A DNA stretch of 64,000 nt from Jannaschia sp. S6380 (GTDB lineage: Bacteria; Pseudomonadota; Alphaproteobacteria; Rhodobacterales; Rhodobacteraceae), in NCBI RefSeq assembly GCF_023015695.1, contig NZ_JALKAS010000001.1, positions 992,001-1,056,000 of the forward strand, in the 5' to 3' direction. Position 1 is the stretch's first letter, and each line of letters opens with the position of its first letter. The notes below the pieces were generated by a model, which did no database searches, was not told the DNA's origin, and worked only from the letters and a program-made list of their open reading frames with translations. The position numbers and the translations under genes were made by a program. Positions 8,737-17,293 of this stretch are shown here, one piece after another.

Positions 8737-9372
8737 TCAGTCGTGTTCCACCCCTTCGACCAGCGGCACGAAGCGCACCGGACTCAGTTCGTCGTATTCG
8801 TACCCGTCCGCGGTGCGCGTCACCTTGATCAGGGTCTGCACGTGATCGGACACCCCGACGGGCAGCACCATGCTACCGCCGATGCGAAGCTGTGCCAACA
8901 GCGGTCCGGGCGTGTCCTCGGCGGCGGCGGTAACCAGGATGCGGTCGAAGGGGGCCTGCTCCTCCAGACCGTGACTGCCGTCGCCGGTGATCTGGGTGAT
9001 GTTGGTCAGGCCGAGTGCGGCGTGGTTCACGCGCGCCAGCCGCGTCAGGGCACGGTGACGTTCGACGGTATAGACGCGGCGGGCCAGCTTCGACAGGATC
9101 GCGGCCTGGTAGCCGGTGCCCGTACCGACCTCGAGAACCTTGTCGCGGGGCTGCGGGTCGAGCGCCTGCGTCATCAGGCCCACGACCGAAGGCTGGCTGA
9201 TGGTCTGCCCCGACGCGACCGGCAGGGGCACGTCCTCGAACGCGCGCGCGGCGAAGGTGGGGCTGACGAAGCGGGCCCGGTCGACCTGCTCCATCGCGGT
9301 CAGGACGCGCATGTTCGTCACCCCGCGGGAGCGGAGCGCGACGAGAAGGCGCATGGTGTCCTCGGGCGTCAT
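8737..9372 (-). CDS. pcm: Protein-L-isoaspartate O-methyltransferase
   Basis: The 211-residue methyltransferase has the class I SAM-binding motif [15 protein letters not shown], the PCMT signature [19 protein letters not shown], and the later motif [13 protein letters not shown]. It transfers a methyl group to isoaspartyl residues in damaged proteins, starting their repair. It lies 9 bases downstream of surE and upstream of the LysM lipoprotein, the classical surE-pcm-nlpD order. Confidence 0.95.
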   Translation of the reverse strand: MTPEDTMRLLVALRSRGVTNMRVLTAMEQVDRARFVSPTFAARAFEDVPLPVASGQTISQPSVVGLMTQALDPQPRDKVLEVGTGTGYQAAILSKLARRVYTVERHRALTRLARVNHAALGLTNITQITGDGSHGLEEQAPFDRILVTAAAEDTPGPLLAQLRIGGSMVLPVGVSDHVQTLIKVTRTADGYEYDELSPVRFVPLVEGVEHD

Positions 9373-9381
9373 GCCTGTCCG

Positions 9382-10173
9382 TCATCCATAATCGTCGAGC
9401 ACCCCTTGCAGATCCCCTAACGCGGCGCGGCAGGTCAGGTCGCAGCGCATCGGCGTGACCGACACCCACCCGTCGAGATTCGCGCGCACGTCGGTGCCGT
9501 CCTGCGTCGTCTCGCCCTGTGCGCTGCCACGGATCCAGAGGTATTCGCGCCCCGAGGGCGCGGTCTGCGGACTGACGCCCATGCGTCCGTCGCCACGATA
9601 GCCCTGCGCCACGGCGGCCAGTCCACGCACCTTGCCCGCCGCAACGGGGGGGAAATTCACGTTGTAGAACAGCTTGTAGTCGTCGCCGCCCCAGGGTGCG
9701 TCCTCCATCAGGCGCGTGACGCAGGCCGCGCCGTGGGTGGCGGCCGCTTCGAACGGATCGTCCAGATCGACATTGCCCGGGCCATAGAACTGCGACAGCG
9801 CGATGCCGCGGACGCCCTGCAGCGCCGCCTCCATCGCCGCGCCAACCGTGCCGGAATAAACGGTGTTCTCGCCCGCATTGTTGCCCCGGTTGACGCCGGA
9901 CAGGACCAGATCGACCGGTCCGTCGACCAGATACCCAAGCCCGGCCAGCACGCAATCGGCGGGCGATCCCTCCAGCGCGAAACGCCGCGCCTCGAGCTTC
10001 GAGATCATCGATGGCTTGATGTAGTTGATGCAGTGGCCCACGCCCGACTGCTCGAACGCGGGCGCGACGGTCCAGACCTCGCCATCGGCGCCGGCGACGT
10101 TGCAGGCGATCTCGTGCAAGGTCGCCAGACCCGGGGCACCGATGCCGTCGTCGTTGGTGATCAGAATGCGCAT
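9382..10173 (-). CDS. surE: 5'/3'-nucleotidase SurE
   Basis: The protein has 263 residues. It starts MRILITNDDGIGAPG, where NDDG is the metal-binding motif of SurE phosphatases, followed by the conserved SGVNRGNNAG loop and the C-terminal CDLT region. SurE removes phosphate from nucleoside monophosphates and aids survival in stationary phase. The ATG at 10,173 is chosen because all family similarity begins there; the frame is open upstream, but those codons are arginine-rich read-through of intergenic DNA. It is followed directly by pcm. Confidence 0.95.
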   Translation of the reverse strand: MRILITNDDGIGAPGLATLHEIACNVAGADGEVWTVAPAFEQSGVGHCINYIKPSMISKLEARRFALEGSPADCVLAGLGYLVDGPVDLVLSGVNRGNNAGENTVYSGTVGAAMEAALQGVRGIALSQFYGPGNVDLDDPFEAAATHGAACVTRLMEDAPWGGDDYKLFYNVNFPPVAAGKVRGLAAVAQGYRGDGRMGVSPQTAPSGREYLWIRGSAQGETTQDGTDVRANLDGWVSVTPMRCDLTCRAALGDLQGVLDDYG

Positions 10174-10219
10174 GCGGTCTTTCCCTGCCCGGTCCTCGCA
10201 ACGCATTACGGCGGGCGGG

Positions 10220-11005
10220 TCACTGCGTCCAGCGGGGGGCGCGCTTTTCGAGGAAGGCCTGTATCCCCTCTGCCGTATCGTCATCCGACAGATTGGCGAC
10301 CATCGCGTCGCGGGCCAGTCGATAGGCGTCTTCGACCGGCATCTCGGCCTGGGCATGGAAGATGCTCTTGCCGACACGCACCGCACCCGGCAGCTTCTTC
10401 GCCAGATGCGTGGCGTAGTCGTCGATACATTCGTCCAGCGCGTCGGACGGCACGGCGCGGTTGACCAGCCCGGCCTGCACCGCCTCTTCGGCCGACAGGA
10501 ACCGACCCATCGACAGCATCTCGAACGCGCGCTTGCGGCCGACGTTCCGCGTCAGCGCGACCATGGGGGTCGAGCAGAACAGACCGATATCCACCCCGTT
10601 CACGCCGAAACGCGCGTCGGCGGCGGCGACCGCAAGGTCACAGGTCGCGACGAGCTGGCAGCCCGCCGCCGTGGCAAGGCCATGGACACGCGCGATGACC
10701 GGCTGGGGCAGGTTGCGGATCTGCGCCATCACCGCGGCGCAACGGTCGAACAGGTCGGCGAAGGCGGCCGCGCCCCCGTCTTCGGCCTGACGCATCGCCT
10801 GCATCTCGCGCAGGTCGTGGCCGGCGCAGAAGGCCCGGCCCTCGGCGCGCAGGACAACGACCCGCGCGTCACCGGAGCCGATTTCCGACAAGGCGTCGCG
10901 CAGCGCGGCCAGCATGGCGTCCGACAGCGCGTTCAGCGAACCGGGTGCGTTCAGCGTCAACGTGGCGATCGGGCCGGTTTGCCGGTGTTGCAGGATGTCG
11001 GACAT
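10220..11005 (-). CDS. Enoyl-CoA hydratase/isomerase family protein
   Basis: This 261-residue crotonase-fold enzyme has N-terminal beta strands (IATLTLNAPGSLNALS), the oxyanion-hole motif AFCAGHDLREM (about residues 62-72) and the second motif HGLATAAGCQLVATCDLAVA. It most resembles general enoyl-CoA hydratases of fatty acid or amino acid breakdown. The second catalytic Glu seen in classical hydratases is not obvious (VNGVDIGLF occupies the region), so an isomerase or another crotonase reaction is possible. I start it at the ATG at 11,005 (MSDILQHRQ). It is divergent from the thioesterase gene at 11,061. Confidence 0.88.
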   Translation of the reverse strand: MSDILQHRQTGPIATLTLNAPGSLNALSDAMLAALRDALSEIGSGDARVVVLRAEGRAFCAGHDLREMQAMRQAEDGGAAAFADLFDRCAAVMAQIRNLPQPVIARVHGLATAAGCQLVATCDLAVAAADARFGVNGVDIGLFCSTPMVALTRNVGRKRAFEMLSMGRFLSAEEAVQAGLVNRAVPSDALDECIDDYATHLAKKLPGAVRVGKSIFHAQAEMPVEDAYRLARDAMVANLSDDDTAEGIQAFLEKRAPRWTQ

Positions 11006-11060
11006 TTGCGATCCCCTTTGCGAACGGTAATCAGGGTGCGAGTCGCGACGGAGGAAAGCA

Positions 11061-11498
11061 ATGCTCAAGATGGACGCGCCCGCGCTGGAGGCGTTCCTCG
11101 CCCGCGAATTTCCACAGGTGAACGGCGATTTCACCGTCGAGCGGGTCGACGACGACGGCGTCGCGGTGCGCTTGGCGGTCGGCGAGCGGCACCTGCGCCC
11201 CGGGGGCACGGTCTCGGGCCCGTCGATGTTCGCGCTGGCCGATGTCGCGATCTACCTGGCGATCCTGTCGCGACTGGGGCCCGTCGCGCTCGCGGTCACG
11301 ACGAATTGCGCCATCGACTTCATGCGCAAGCCGGCCGCTGCGACCGACCTGATCTGCGACGCGCGCCTGCTGAAGCTGGGGCGGGTGCTTGCGATCGGGG
11401 ATTGCCTCATTCGGTCCGAGGGGCGCGACGCCCCGGTCGCACGCGCGTCGCTGACCTATTCGATCCCGCCGGCGCCCGTCACTCCGACCGGCAGTTGA
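11061..11498 (+). CDS. PaaI-family hotdog thioesterase
   Basis: The protein has 145 residues. The sequence GGTVSGPSMFALAD is the conserved PaaI/hotdog helix, with the Asp at the catalytic position, and the chain ends in a typical strand reading VARASLTYSIP. It should hydrolyse acyl-CoA or aryl-CoA thioesters in the cytoplasm. It is divergent from the enoyl-CoA hydratase, which may share the pathway. Its 3' end overlaps a small convergent gene by 20 bases. Confidence 0.87.
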   Translation: MLKMDAPALEAFLAREFPQVNGDFTVERVDDDGVAVRLAVGERHLRPGGTVSGPSMFALADVAIYLAILSRLGPVALAVTTNCAIDFMRKPAAATDLICDARLLKLGRVLAIGDCLIRSEGRDAPVARASLTYSIPPAPVTPTGS

Positions 11499-11760
11499 TC
11501 GCCGCGATCCGGTCGATATCCGCCGGCTCGACGGTATTGAACACCGCGACCCCGGTTCCCGCACTGACGGTGGAATTGGCGATCGGATCGCCCGCGGCAT
11601 CCTCGGCCAGGCAATACAGGACGCGGCCTTCGGATGGCGGCACGGCACATTCGATCCCCCCGTCCGTGGCGCGACAATCAAGCGCGTCATCGTCCTGCGC
11701 GAAGGCAGGCGCAGATGACAGGAAGGTAAGGAGGAGGGCGATCGGGGCAAGGCGGTGCAT
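11479..11760 (-). CDS. Small exported hypothetical protein
   Basis: The 93-residue protein has a clear signal peptide (MHRLAPIALLLTFLSSAPAFAQ). The mature part has four Cys residues (about 29, 38, 50 and 90), suggesting two disulfides in the periplasm. I start it at the ATG at 11,760, where the signal peptide begins; the frame extends 16 codons further but adds no plausible leader. No family is recognised. Confidence 0.65.
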   Translation of the reverse strand: MHRLAPIALLLTFLSSAPAFAQDDDALDCRATDGGIECAVPPSEGRVLYCLAEDAAGDPIANSTVSAGTGVAVFNTVEPADIDRIAAINCRSE

Positions 11761-11823
11761 CGGAATCTCCGTATCTGGTGTGCAGGAGACGAACGCCCGA
11801 CCGCGCATGACCGGTTCCCGATC

Positions 11824-11860
11824 AAAAAAGGGGCCGGGTGCGCGTCGCGCGACCCGGCCC
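11824..11860 (-). terminator. Strong intrinsic terminator after the DUF1127 gene
   Basis: GGGCCGGGT and ACCCGGCCC form a perfect 9-bp stem around a GC-rich loop that can fold further. On the minus strand it is followed by TTTTTT (11,829 to 11,824). It lies 30 bases beyond the stop of the minus-strand DUF1127 gene. Confidence 0.85.
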
Positions 11861-11889
11861 AGGGGGGGAAGAGTTCGGATCGGCGGCCG

Positions 11890-12117
11890 TCAAGCGCGCC
11901 AGAATGGCTTGGTCGTCTCGTGCAGGACCTCGGCCGTGGTCAGCCCCAGATCGCCGTAGCGCAGGGGGTCGAGGTCACGCAGCACCTGACGCGTGCGGGC
12001 GCGCGTCTCCCACCGGGCGAGCGTGGCACCAGCATCCATCAGAAAGGTCGCGACGGGCGATGCCTGCATGGGGGCATGCACGTTCAGGGCGGGATGATCG
12101 AAGGCAGGGGCGGCCAT
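11890..12117 (-). CDS. DUF1127 (YjiS-like) small protein
   Basis: The 75-residue protein has a C-terminal half (RARTRQVLRDLDPLRYGDLGLTTAEVLHE) that is the basic, helical DUF1127 domain. Such proteins in alphaproteobacteria have been linked to RNA maturation, phosphate metabolism and stress. The function of this one is not known. It starts at the ATG at 12,117 and is divergent from the MocR regulator, with several GATACA motifs in the shared upstream region. It has its own terminator. Confidence 0.88.
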   Translation of the reverse strand: MAAPAFDHPALNVHAPMQASPVATFLMDAGATLARWETRARTRQVLRDLDPLRYGDLGLTTAEVLHETTKPFWRA

Positions 12118-12155
12118 GGCGGATCTCCTCTTGGGCGTAACCTTGCTGTTGTGTC

Positions 12156-12239
12156 GATACAATATTGATGCTACCGATACAGGACATAGATACAATTTCT
12201 GAGCATCTGGCGCCAGCGATACTTTGTTATGGATACAAT
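12156..12239. promoter_or_regulatory. Cluster of GATACA(AT) repeats in the DUF1127/MocR intergenic region
   Basis: GATACAAT occurs at 12,156-12,163, 12,189-12,196 and 12,232-12,239, with GATACA at 12,176 and GATACT at 12,218, all in the same orientation. The last full copy overlaps codons 2-4 of the regulator gene. MocR/GabR-type regulators are known to bind short direct repeats near their own start (ATACCA for GabR), so this is a likely operator for the adjacent regulator, controlling itself and the DUF1127 gene. Confidence 0.6.
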
Positions 12240-13662
12240 CAACGACCGGAATGTCCTGCATGTCGATTTCGGCGGTGACGAGCGACCGAAATACGTGGTG
12301 CTCGAATCCGCCGTCAGGGCCGCCATTTCGCGCGGCGATCTGCCCTGCGGCACGCGCCTGCCACCGGTGCGCGAACTGGCCTGGCGGATCGGCGTGACGC
12401 CGGGCACGGTCGCGCGGGCCTATTCGCGGCTGACCGATGCCGGTCTCCTGCAGGCTGCCGTCGGTCGCGGAACGTTCGTGGCCGAACCCGACGCGCCGGC
12501 CCCCCTCTATCGCGAGTTCGAGGCACTGGCCGTCGATTCGCATCCGCACGGCACCGGTGGCGACGTGCACGCGGTGTCGATGCTGTCGCCGACGCTGCCA
12601 TCGGTCGGGCAGGCGCGCCTGATCCGACGCCTGATGGGCGAGATCGCGGATGATCCGCCATCGGGCCTGATGCACTACCCGGTCCACGAGAACCTGCGGT
12701 CCGCCCGCCAGGCCGCGCGCGACTTTCTGGACCATCCCCTTCTCGGTCCGCTGGAGGTCGACGACGTCACGCTGACCCATGGCGGGCAGCAGGCGATCTC
12801 GCTCGTGCTGCAGGCGGTGCTGACCGGCCGCCGCCCGATCGTGCTGGTCGAGGAGTTGTCCTATCCGGGCTTCCGGCGCATGGCCGAGATGCTGCGCGCC
12901 GAGGTCGTGGCTGTGCCGATCGACGCGCAGGGCATCATACCCGAGGCATTGGCCGAACTGGCCCGCCCCGCCGACGCGCAGATCCTCTGCCTGTCGCCCG
13001 ACGTCCAGAACCCGACCTGCACCACCATGCCCGAAGCCCGGCGGCGGGCGATCGCGGCGGTGGCGCGGGACTGCGACCTGCAGATCCTGGAGGACGACTG
13101 CTACATGATGGGTCCGCCGACCCTGCCCACCCTGCGCCTGATCGCGCCGGAGCGGACGTGGCACATCGCCTCCATCGCCAAGACGATCACCCCCTCGTTG
13201 CGCCTGGGCTTCGCCATCGCGCCGCCGGGCCGCCGGCTGGCGCTGCGACGGGCGGCGGAATACAACTCCTTCGGCGTCGGCACGCCCTTGGCGGACCTGA
13301 CGGCGGCGCTTCTGCCGCACCCGGACCTGCCCGGCCTCATGACCCAGGCGCGCGAGGTGGTCGGCACCTATGTCCGCGCGGCGGTCCGCATCCTGGAGGG
13401 GCACGACCTGTCCTGGCGCGAGGATGTCTCGTTCCTGTGGCTGACCCTGCCCGATGGCTGGCGCGCCAGCGCCTTCGTGCGCGCCGCCGAGGAGGTGGGC
13501 GTCAAGCTGCGCGCAGCCGAGGAATACGCCGCGCGCGAGGCCAATGCCCCCCATGCCGTCCGCATCGCGGTCAACGCCGGCGTTAATCTTTCCAGCTTCG
13601 AGGCCGCGATCGGGCGGTTGCGCACGCTTCTGGACGGCCCGACGGAACGGATCGGGGTCTAA
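12229..13662 (+). CDS. MocR-type transcriptional regulator (GntR DNA-binding domain fused to PLP aminotransferase fold)
   Basis: The protein has 477 residues. Residues about 14-85 form a GntR winged helix (LPPVRELAWRIGVTPGTVARAYSRL). The remainder is a fold-type I aminotransferase domain with SIAKTITPSLRLGFA, where the Lys is the expected PLP-binding residue. MocR proteins use PLP or its adducts as effector. The ATG at 12,229 has no obvious ribosome site, so the message may be leaderless or start within the repeats. The neighbouring DUF1127 gene is a probable target, together with autoregulation through the GATACA repeats. Confidence 0.9.
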   Translation: MDTINDRNVLHVDFGGDERPKYVVLESAVRAAISRGDLPCGTRLPPVRELAWRIGVTPGTVARAYSRLTDAGLLQAAVGRGTFVAEPDAPAPLYREFEALAVDSHPHGTGGDVHAVSMLSPTLPSVGQARLIRRLMGEIADDPPSGLMHYPVHENLRSARQAARDFLDHPLLGPLEVDDVTLTHGGQQAISLVLQAVLTGRRPIVLVEELSYPGFRRMAEMLRAEVVAVPIDAQGIIPEALAELARPADAQILCLSPDVQNPTCTTMPEARRRAIAAVARDCDLQILEDDCYMMGPPTLPTLRLIAPERTWHIASIAKTITPSLRLGFAIAPPGRRLALRRAAEYNSFGVGTPLADLTAALLPHPDLPGLMTQAREVVGTYVRAAVRILEGHDLSWREDVSFLWLTLPDGWRASAFVRAAEEVGVKLRAAEEYAAREANAPHAVRIAVNAGVNLSSFEAAIGRLRTLLDGPTERIGV

Positions 13663-13665
13663 TAT

Positions 13666-13685
13666 TGGGGTAAAATATAACCCCA
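13666..13685 (+). terminator. Short inverted repeat after the MocR gene
   Basis: TGGGGT and ACCCCA form a 6-bp stem with an 8-nt AT-rich loop, four bases past the MocR stop codon. No good T run follows, so it is at best a weak terminator. Confidence 0.35.
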
Positions 13686-13730
13686 TAGTCAAGTTGTTGA
13701 TTTAGCTTGATAAATCTTGTCTAGCCGGCA

Positions 13731-13758
13731 TTGACACCGCCGCGAAGCTAACTATAAG
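13731..13758 (+). promoter_or_regulatory. Probable sigma70-type promoter of rplM-rpsI
   Basis: TTGACA at 13,731-13,736 and TATAAG at 13,753-13,758 are separated by 16 bases. They lie about 60 bases before the rplM ATG. A small GGGGC/GCCCC hairpin at 13,770-13,785 sits in the predicted leader and could take part in ribosomal-protein feedback control (inference). Confidence 0.7.
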
Positions 13759-13815
13759 CCGCCCGATCCGGGGCGTGCCTGCCCCACCGTCATTCACGTC
13801 AGATAGGGCAAGGCA

Positions 13816-14277
13816 ATGAAGACCTTCACCATGACCCCCGACGCGATCGACAAGAAGTGGATCCTGATCGACGCCGAAGGCATCGTTCTGGGACGCCTCG
13901 CCTCGATCGTCGCCACGCGCCTGCGTGGCAAGCACAAGCCGACCTTCACGCCGTCCATGGACATGGGCGACAACGTGATCGTGATCAACGCCGATAAGGT
14001 ACAGATCACCGGCAACAAGCGCGAGAAGCCGAACTACTGGCACACCGGCCATCCCGGCGGCATCAAGTCGCGCACCACGCAGCAGATCCTCGACGGCAAG
14101 CACCCCGAGCGGGTCGTCATGCAGGCCGTCAAGCGCATGCTGCCCGGCAACAAGCTGTCGCGTCAGATCATGACGAACCTGCGCGTCTACGCCTCGGCCG
14201 ACCACCCGCACGAGGCGCAGTCGCCCGAGGTGCTGGACGTCCGTTCGATGAATCCCAAGAACACCCGGAGCGCGTGA
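13816..14277 (+). CDS. rplM: 50S ribosomal protein L13
   Basis: The 153-residue protein has the L13 pattern throughout: [17 protein letters not shown], the central YYWHTG-like segment ([10 protein letters not shown]), and [13 protein letters not shown]. It is an early-assembly protein of the large subunit. It is followed by rpsI with overlap, the conserved bacterial pair, behind a strong promoter. Confidence 0.98.
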   Translation: MKTFTMTPDAIDKKWILIDAEGIVLGRLASIVATRLRGKHKPTFTPSMDMGDNVIVINADKVQITGNKREKPNYWHTGHPGGIKSRTTQQILDGKHPERVVMQAVKRMLPGNKLSRQIMTNLRVYASADHPHEAQSPEVLDVRSMNPKNTRSA

Positions 14278-14279
14278 TC

Positions 14280-14789
14280 ATGGCCGAGCAAATCAACTCC
14301 CTCGAAGACCTCAAGGGCGCCGTCGACACCTCCGCCGCGCCGTCGGGCGAGGGTGAGGTCCTGCTGGACACCTCCGCCCCGCGCGAGCCCGTCCGCGACG
14401 AACTCGGCCGTTCCTACGCGACCGGCAAGCGCAAGGACGCGGTCGCTCGCGTCTGGATCAAGCCCGGCTCCGGCAAGGTCACGGTCAACGGCAAGGACAT
14501 CAACAAGTACTTCGCCCGCCCCGTGCTGCAGATGATCCTGAAGCAGCCGTTCGAGATCACCGACCGCGAAGGCCAGTTCGACGTCATGGCGACCGTGAAG
14601 GGCGGCGGCCTGTCGGGTCAGGCCGGCGCGGTCAAGCACGGCGTCTCGAAGGCCCTGCAACTGTACGAACCCGGGTTGCGTGCGCCGCTCAAGGCGGCGG
14701 GCTTCCTGACCCGCGACAGCCGCGTGGTGGAGCGCAAGAAGTACGGCAAGGCCAAGGCCCGCAAGAGCTTCCAGTTCTCCAAGCGCTGA
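14280..14789 (+). CDS. rpsI: 30S ribosomal protein S9
   Basis: The 169-residue protein has an extended, acidic N terminus usual in Rhodobacterales, followed by the S9 core: [27 protein letters not shown], and the invariant basic tail ending FQFSKR, which reaches the P-site tRNA. A GTG at 14,274 is also in frame, but the ATG at 14,280 matches the family. It is co-transcribed with rplM and followed by a strong terminator. Confidence 0.98.
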   Translation: MAEQINSLEDLKGAVDTSAAPSGEGEVLLDTSAPREPVRDELGRSYATGKRKDAVARVWIKPGSGKVTVNGKDINKYFARPVLQMILKQPFEITDREGQFDVMATVKGGGLSGQAGAVKHGVSKALQLYEPGLRAPLKAAGFLTRDSRVVERKKYGKAKARKSFQFSKR

Positions 14790-14829
14790 CTGCCATACCG
14801 GACCCGTCCCGGGGACGGTGTCGAACAGG

Positions 14830-14867
14830 AAAGGCGTGCCCTAAAGGGCGCGCCTTTCTCGTTTTTT
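14830..14867 (+). terminator. Intrinsic terminator of rplM-rpsI
   Basis: AAAGGCGTGCCC and GGGCGCGCCTTT form a 12-bp stem (one T-G pair) closed by TAAA, followed by TTTTTT at 14,862-14,867, 40 bases beyond the rpsI stop. Confidence 0.92.
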
Positions 14868-14953
14868 CGGCTGGGTCGTGGCGTCCGGACGATCGGAATG
14901 CCAATCACAGCGAAGGGGCCCCATGCCGGGGTCCGATAATGAAAGGTTCGACC

Positions 14954-15517
14954 ATGAAGACCCCCGTGATTTCCGTAATTCTGCTTGCCCTGGTCGCGGG
15001 GTGTAACAGCAACGGGGATGATAACGGCCTAGACGACGTCGCGAACCTCGTCTCGGCGGACCTGGACTCCTATCGCGACGAAGGGGAGCGCCTTTCCGAC
15101 GAGTACGAAGATGCGCGTGCCACGCCGATTGCGGACCTTCCGACCGGCTCCGCCACCTATACGGGCGTCGGTGTGATCGACACCAATCCGGATGGCTTCG
15201 ACGACGAGGGCGTGATCGGCCGATCCGTCGTGCGCGCCGATTTCGATGACGGCACCGTCACCGCCGAACTTGGTGACTTCCTCGATATCGACGGTGACGA
15301 TGTGGACGGCCGCGTCGAGATCGAGGATGGCGATCTGTCCAACGGCGTGATCACCGGCGCGCTGTCGGGTGATCTGGCCGGCGGCGACGTGAGTGGCTCC
15401 AGCCTCGGCGAGATTTCGGGCGCAAACGGCGAAGCGGTCGGAATTCTCATTAACGGACGGATCGACGGGGGCGATCTCGACGGCAATTTCGACGGGGCCA
15501 TTATCGCCGACCGCTGA
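14954..15517 (+). CDS. Lipoprotein with TbpB-like beta-barrel domain
   Basis: The 187-residue protein has a lipoprotein signal ending LVAGC (Cys about 17). The rest is very acidic and Gly/Asp rich, with short repeating strands, as in small TbpB-like barrel lipoproteins of Rhodobacterales. I start it at the second of two ATGs: GAAAGG lies at the right distance upstream, and the first ATG falls within that ribosome site. Ligand and role are unknown, and iron or heme binding should not be assumed. It is monocistronic between the rpsI terminator and the ABC transporter. Confidence 0.7.
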   Translation: MKTPVISVILLALVAGCNSNGDDNGLDDVANLVSADLDSYRDEGERLSDEYEDARATPIADLPTGSATYTGVGVIDTNPDGFDDEGVIGRSVVRADFDDGTVTAELGDFLDIDGDDVDGRVEIEDGDLSNGVITGALSGDLAGGDVSGSSLGEISGANGEAVGILINGRIDGGDLDGNFDGAIIADR

Positions 15518-15540
15518 TCGGGGGCCGCTCCACAGGGTTA

Positions 15541-15564
15541 CCCCGGCCGATACACATGCCGGGG
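15541..15564 (+). terminator. Hairpin after the TbpB-like lipoprotein gene
   Basis: CCCCGGC and GCCGGGG pair over 7 bp around a 10-nt loop, 24 bases after the lipoprotein stop, and a second G/C-rich stem follows. There is no T run, so termination is uncertain. Confidence 0.4.
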
Positions 15565-15632
15565 CCGCCCGGCGCGGCGGGGGCTTGCCCCCTGCCCCGC
15601 CATCGCGCAATCCTCGGGGCATCTTGCCGGGG

Positions 15633-16496
15633 GTGCCGTTGGACCAGGACAGAAAACGCGGGCTGACGCTGATCGCGCCGCCGCTGATCTATGCGCTGGC
15701 GCTTCTGGCCGGTCCCTTGCTGGCCATCCTGATGTTCAGCTTCTGGACGCAGGACTATCTGACCATCGACCGGACGCCGACGCTCGCCAACTACCGCGAG
15801 GCGCTGACCGATCCGATCTATCGCACGATCATGCTGCGCAGCCTGTGGATCAGCGGGGCCGTCACGCTGGTCACCGTGATCCTGGCATTCCCGGTCGCCT
15901 ACTACGTCAGCTTCCGGGTGCGCCCCGATCGCAAGTCGCTCTGGCTGTTCCTGATCACCATCCCGTTCTGGACCAGCTATCTGCTTCGGATTTTCCTGTG
16001 GAAGGTGATTCTGGGCTACAACGGCGTGCTGAATTCCTCGCTCACCGGGCTGGGCCTGATCGACGAGCCGCTGACCTTCATCCTCTACAACGCGAACGCG
16101 GTCATCATCACGCTCAGCCACGCCTTCGCGCCCTTCGCGATCCTGCCGATCTTCGTCGCGCTGGAAAAGATCGACCGCAACCTGCTGGAAGCCGCCCGTG
16201 ACCTGGGCTGTGGCGCGGTCACGACCTTCTTCCGCGTGACCCTGCCACTGGCGATGCCGGGCGTGGTCGCGGCGCTGCTGATCGTGTTCATCCCGACGGT
16301 GGGCGACTACGTCACGCCCGAACAGGTGGGCGGGTCGAACGGCAAGATGATCGCGAACATGATCCAGACGCAGTTCCTGGGCCTCAACAACGCGCCGATG
16401 GGGGCCACGCTGGCGGTGATCGCGATGATGATCGTCACCGTCATCTCGCTGGCGGTGGTGTGGTTCGCGCGGCGGCTGGCCGGGGGGCGGACCTGA
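15633..16496 (+). CDS. ABC transporter permease, PotB-like (spermidine/putrescine type)
   Basis: The 287-residue protein has six predicted membrane helices and the EAA loop (EAARDLGCGAVTTFFRVTLPLAMPG, residues about 190-214) that contacts the ATPase. It is similar to PotB/PotH. The start is uncertain. I favour GTG at 15,633; a TTG two codons later follows a run of G. No binding-protein gene lies next to it, so the substrate-binding subunit must be encoded elsewhere. The stop overlaps the next gene as TGATG. Confidence 0.88.
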   Translation: MPLDQDRKRGLTLIAPPLIYALALLAGPLLAILMFSFWTQDYLTIDRTPTLANYREALTDPIYRTIMLRSLWISGAVTLVTVILAFPVAYYVSFRVRPDRKSLWLFLITIPFWTSYLLRIFLWKVILGYNGVLNSSLTGLGLIDEPLTFILYNANAVIITLSHAFAPFAILPIFVALEKIDRNLLEAARDLGCGAVTTFFRVTLPLAMPGVVAALLIVFIPTVGDYVTPEQVGGSNGKMIANMIQTQFLGLNNAPMGATLAVIAMMIVTVISLAVVWFARRLAGGRT

Positions 16497-17293
16497 TGCT
16501 GCGAATCTACGTCATCGCCTTCATGGCGTTCCTTTACGCACCGATCCTGCTGCTGCCGGTCTTCGCGTTCAACGACGGCACGGTCATCGCGTTTCCGCTC
16601 GACGGGTTCACCACGGAATGGTTCGCCGCCCTGCGCACCAACCGGGAGCTGCATTCGGCGCTCTTCAATTCGCTGACGGTGGCGGTGTCGTCGTCGGTGC
16701 TGGCGGTCCTGCTGGGGCTGGCGGCGGCGCGGGCGAACGTGCGCTATCGCTTTCCGGGCAAGGCCGCGGCGATGGGCCTGATCATGCTGCCGCTGGTCCT
16801 GCCCGAGATCATCGTGGCCACGTCGCTGCTGGTCGTGGCGGTTCGGTTCTTCGGGTGGTCGCTCTCGCTCTGGACGGTGGTGGCGGCGCATGTCCTGATC
16901 TGCACGCCCTTCGCGATCGCGATCCTGAACGCCAGTTTCCAGGCCCTCGACCCCGCGATGGAGGAGGCGTCGATCGACCTGGGCGAGACGCGCGCCTCGA
17001 CCTTCCGTCTGGTCACGCTGCCGCTGGTGATGCCGGGCATCGTCGCGGCGCTGCTGATCTGCTTCACCATCTCGCTGGACGAATTCATCATCGCCTTCTT
17101 CCTGACCGGGTCGGACACGACCCTGCCCGTCTATATCTGGTCGCTACTGCGCTTCCCGCGCGAGCTGCCGGTCATTATGGCGCTGGGCACGATCCTCGTG
17201 ATCCTGTCGATCCTGATCCTGACGCTGGCCGAATGGAACCGACGCCGCGGGCTGCGCCGCGCCGGCGTGAAGGACACCGGAGGGTTCCTTTGA
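16496..17293 (+). CDS. ABC transporter permease, PotC-like (spermidine/putrescine type)
   Basis: The 265-residue second permease has six helices, the EAA loop EEASIDLGETRASTFRLVTLPLVMPG and a DEFIIAFF segment typical of PotC/PotI. It pairs with the upstream PotB-like protein. Its ATG overlaps the preceding stop by one base, and its stop overlaps the TTG start of the ATPase gene. Confidence 0.92.
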   Translation: MLRIYVIAFMAFLYAPILLLPVFAFNDGTVIAFPLDGFTTEWFAALRTNRELHSALFNSLTVAVSSSVLAVLLGLAAARANVRYRFPGKAAAMGLIMLPLVLPEIIVATSLLVVAVRFFGWSLSLWTVVAAHVLICTPFAIAILNASFQALDPAMEEASIDLGETRASTFRLVTLPLVMPGIVAALLICFTISLDEFIIAFFLTGSDTTLPVYIWSLLRFPRELPVIMALGTILVILSILILTLAEWNRRRGLRRAGVKDTGGFL

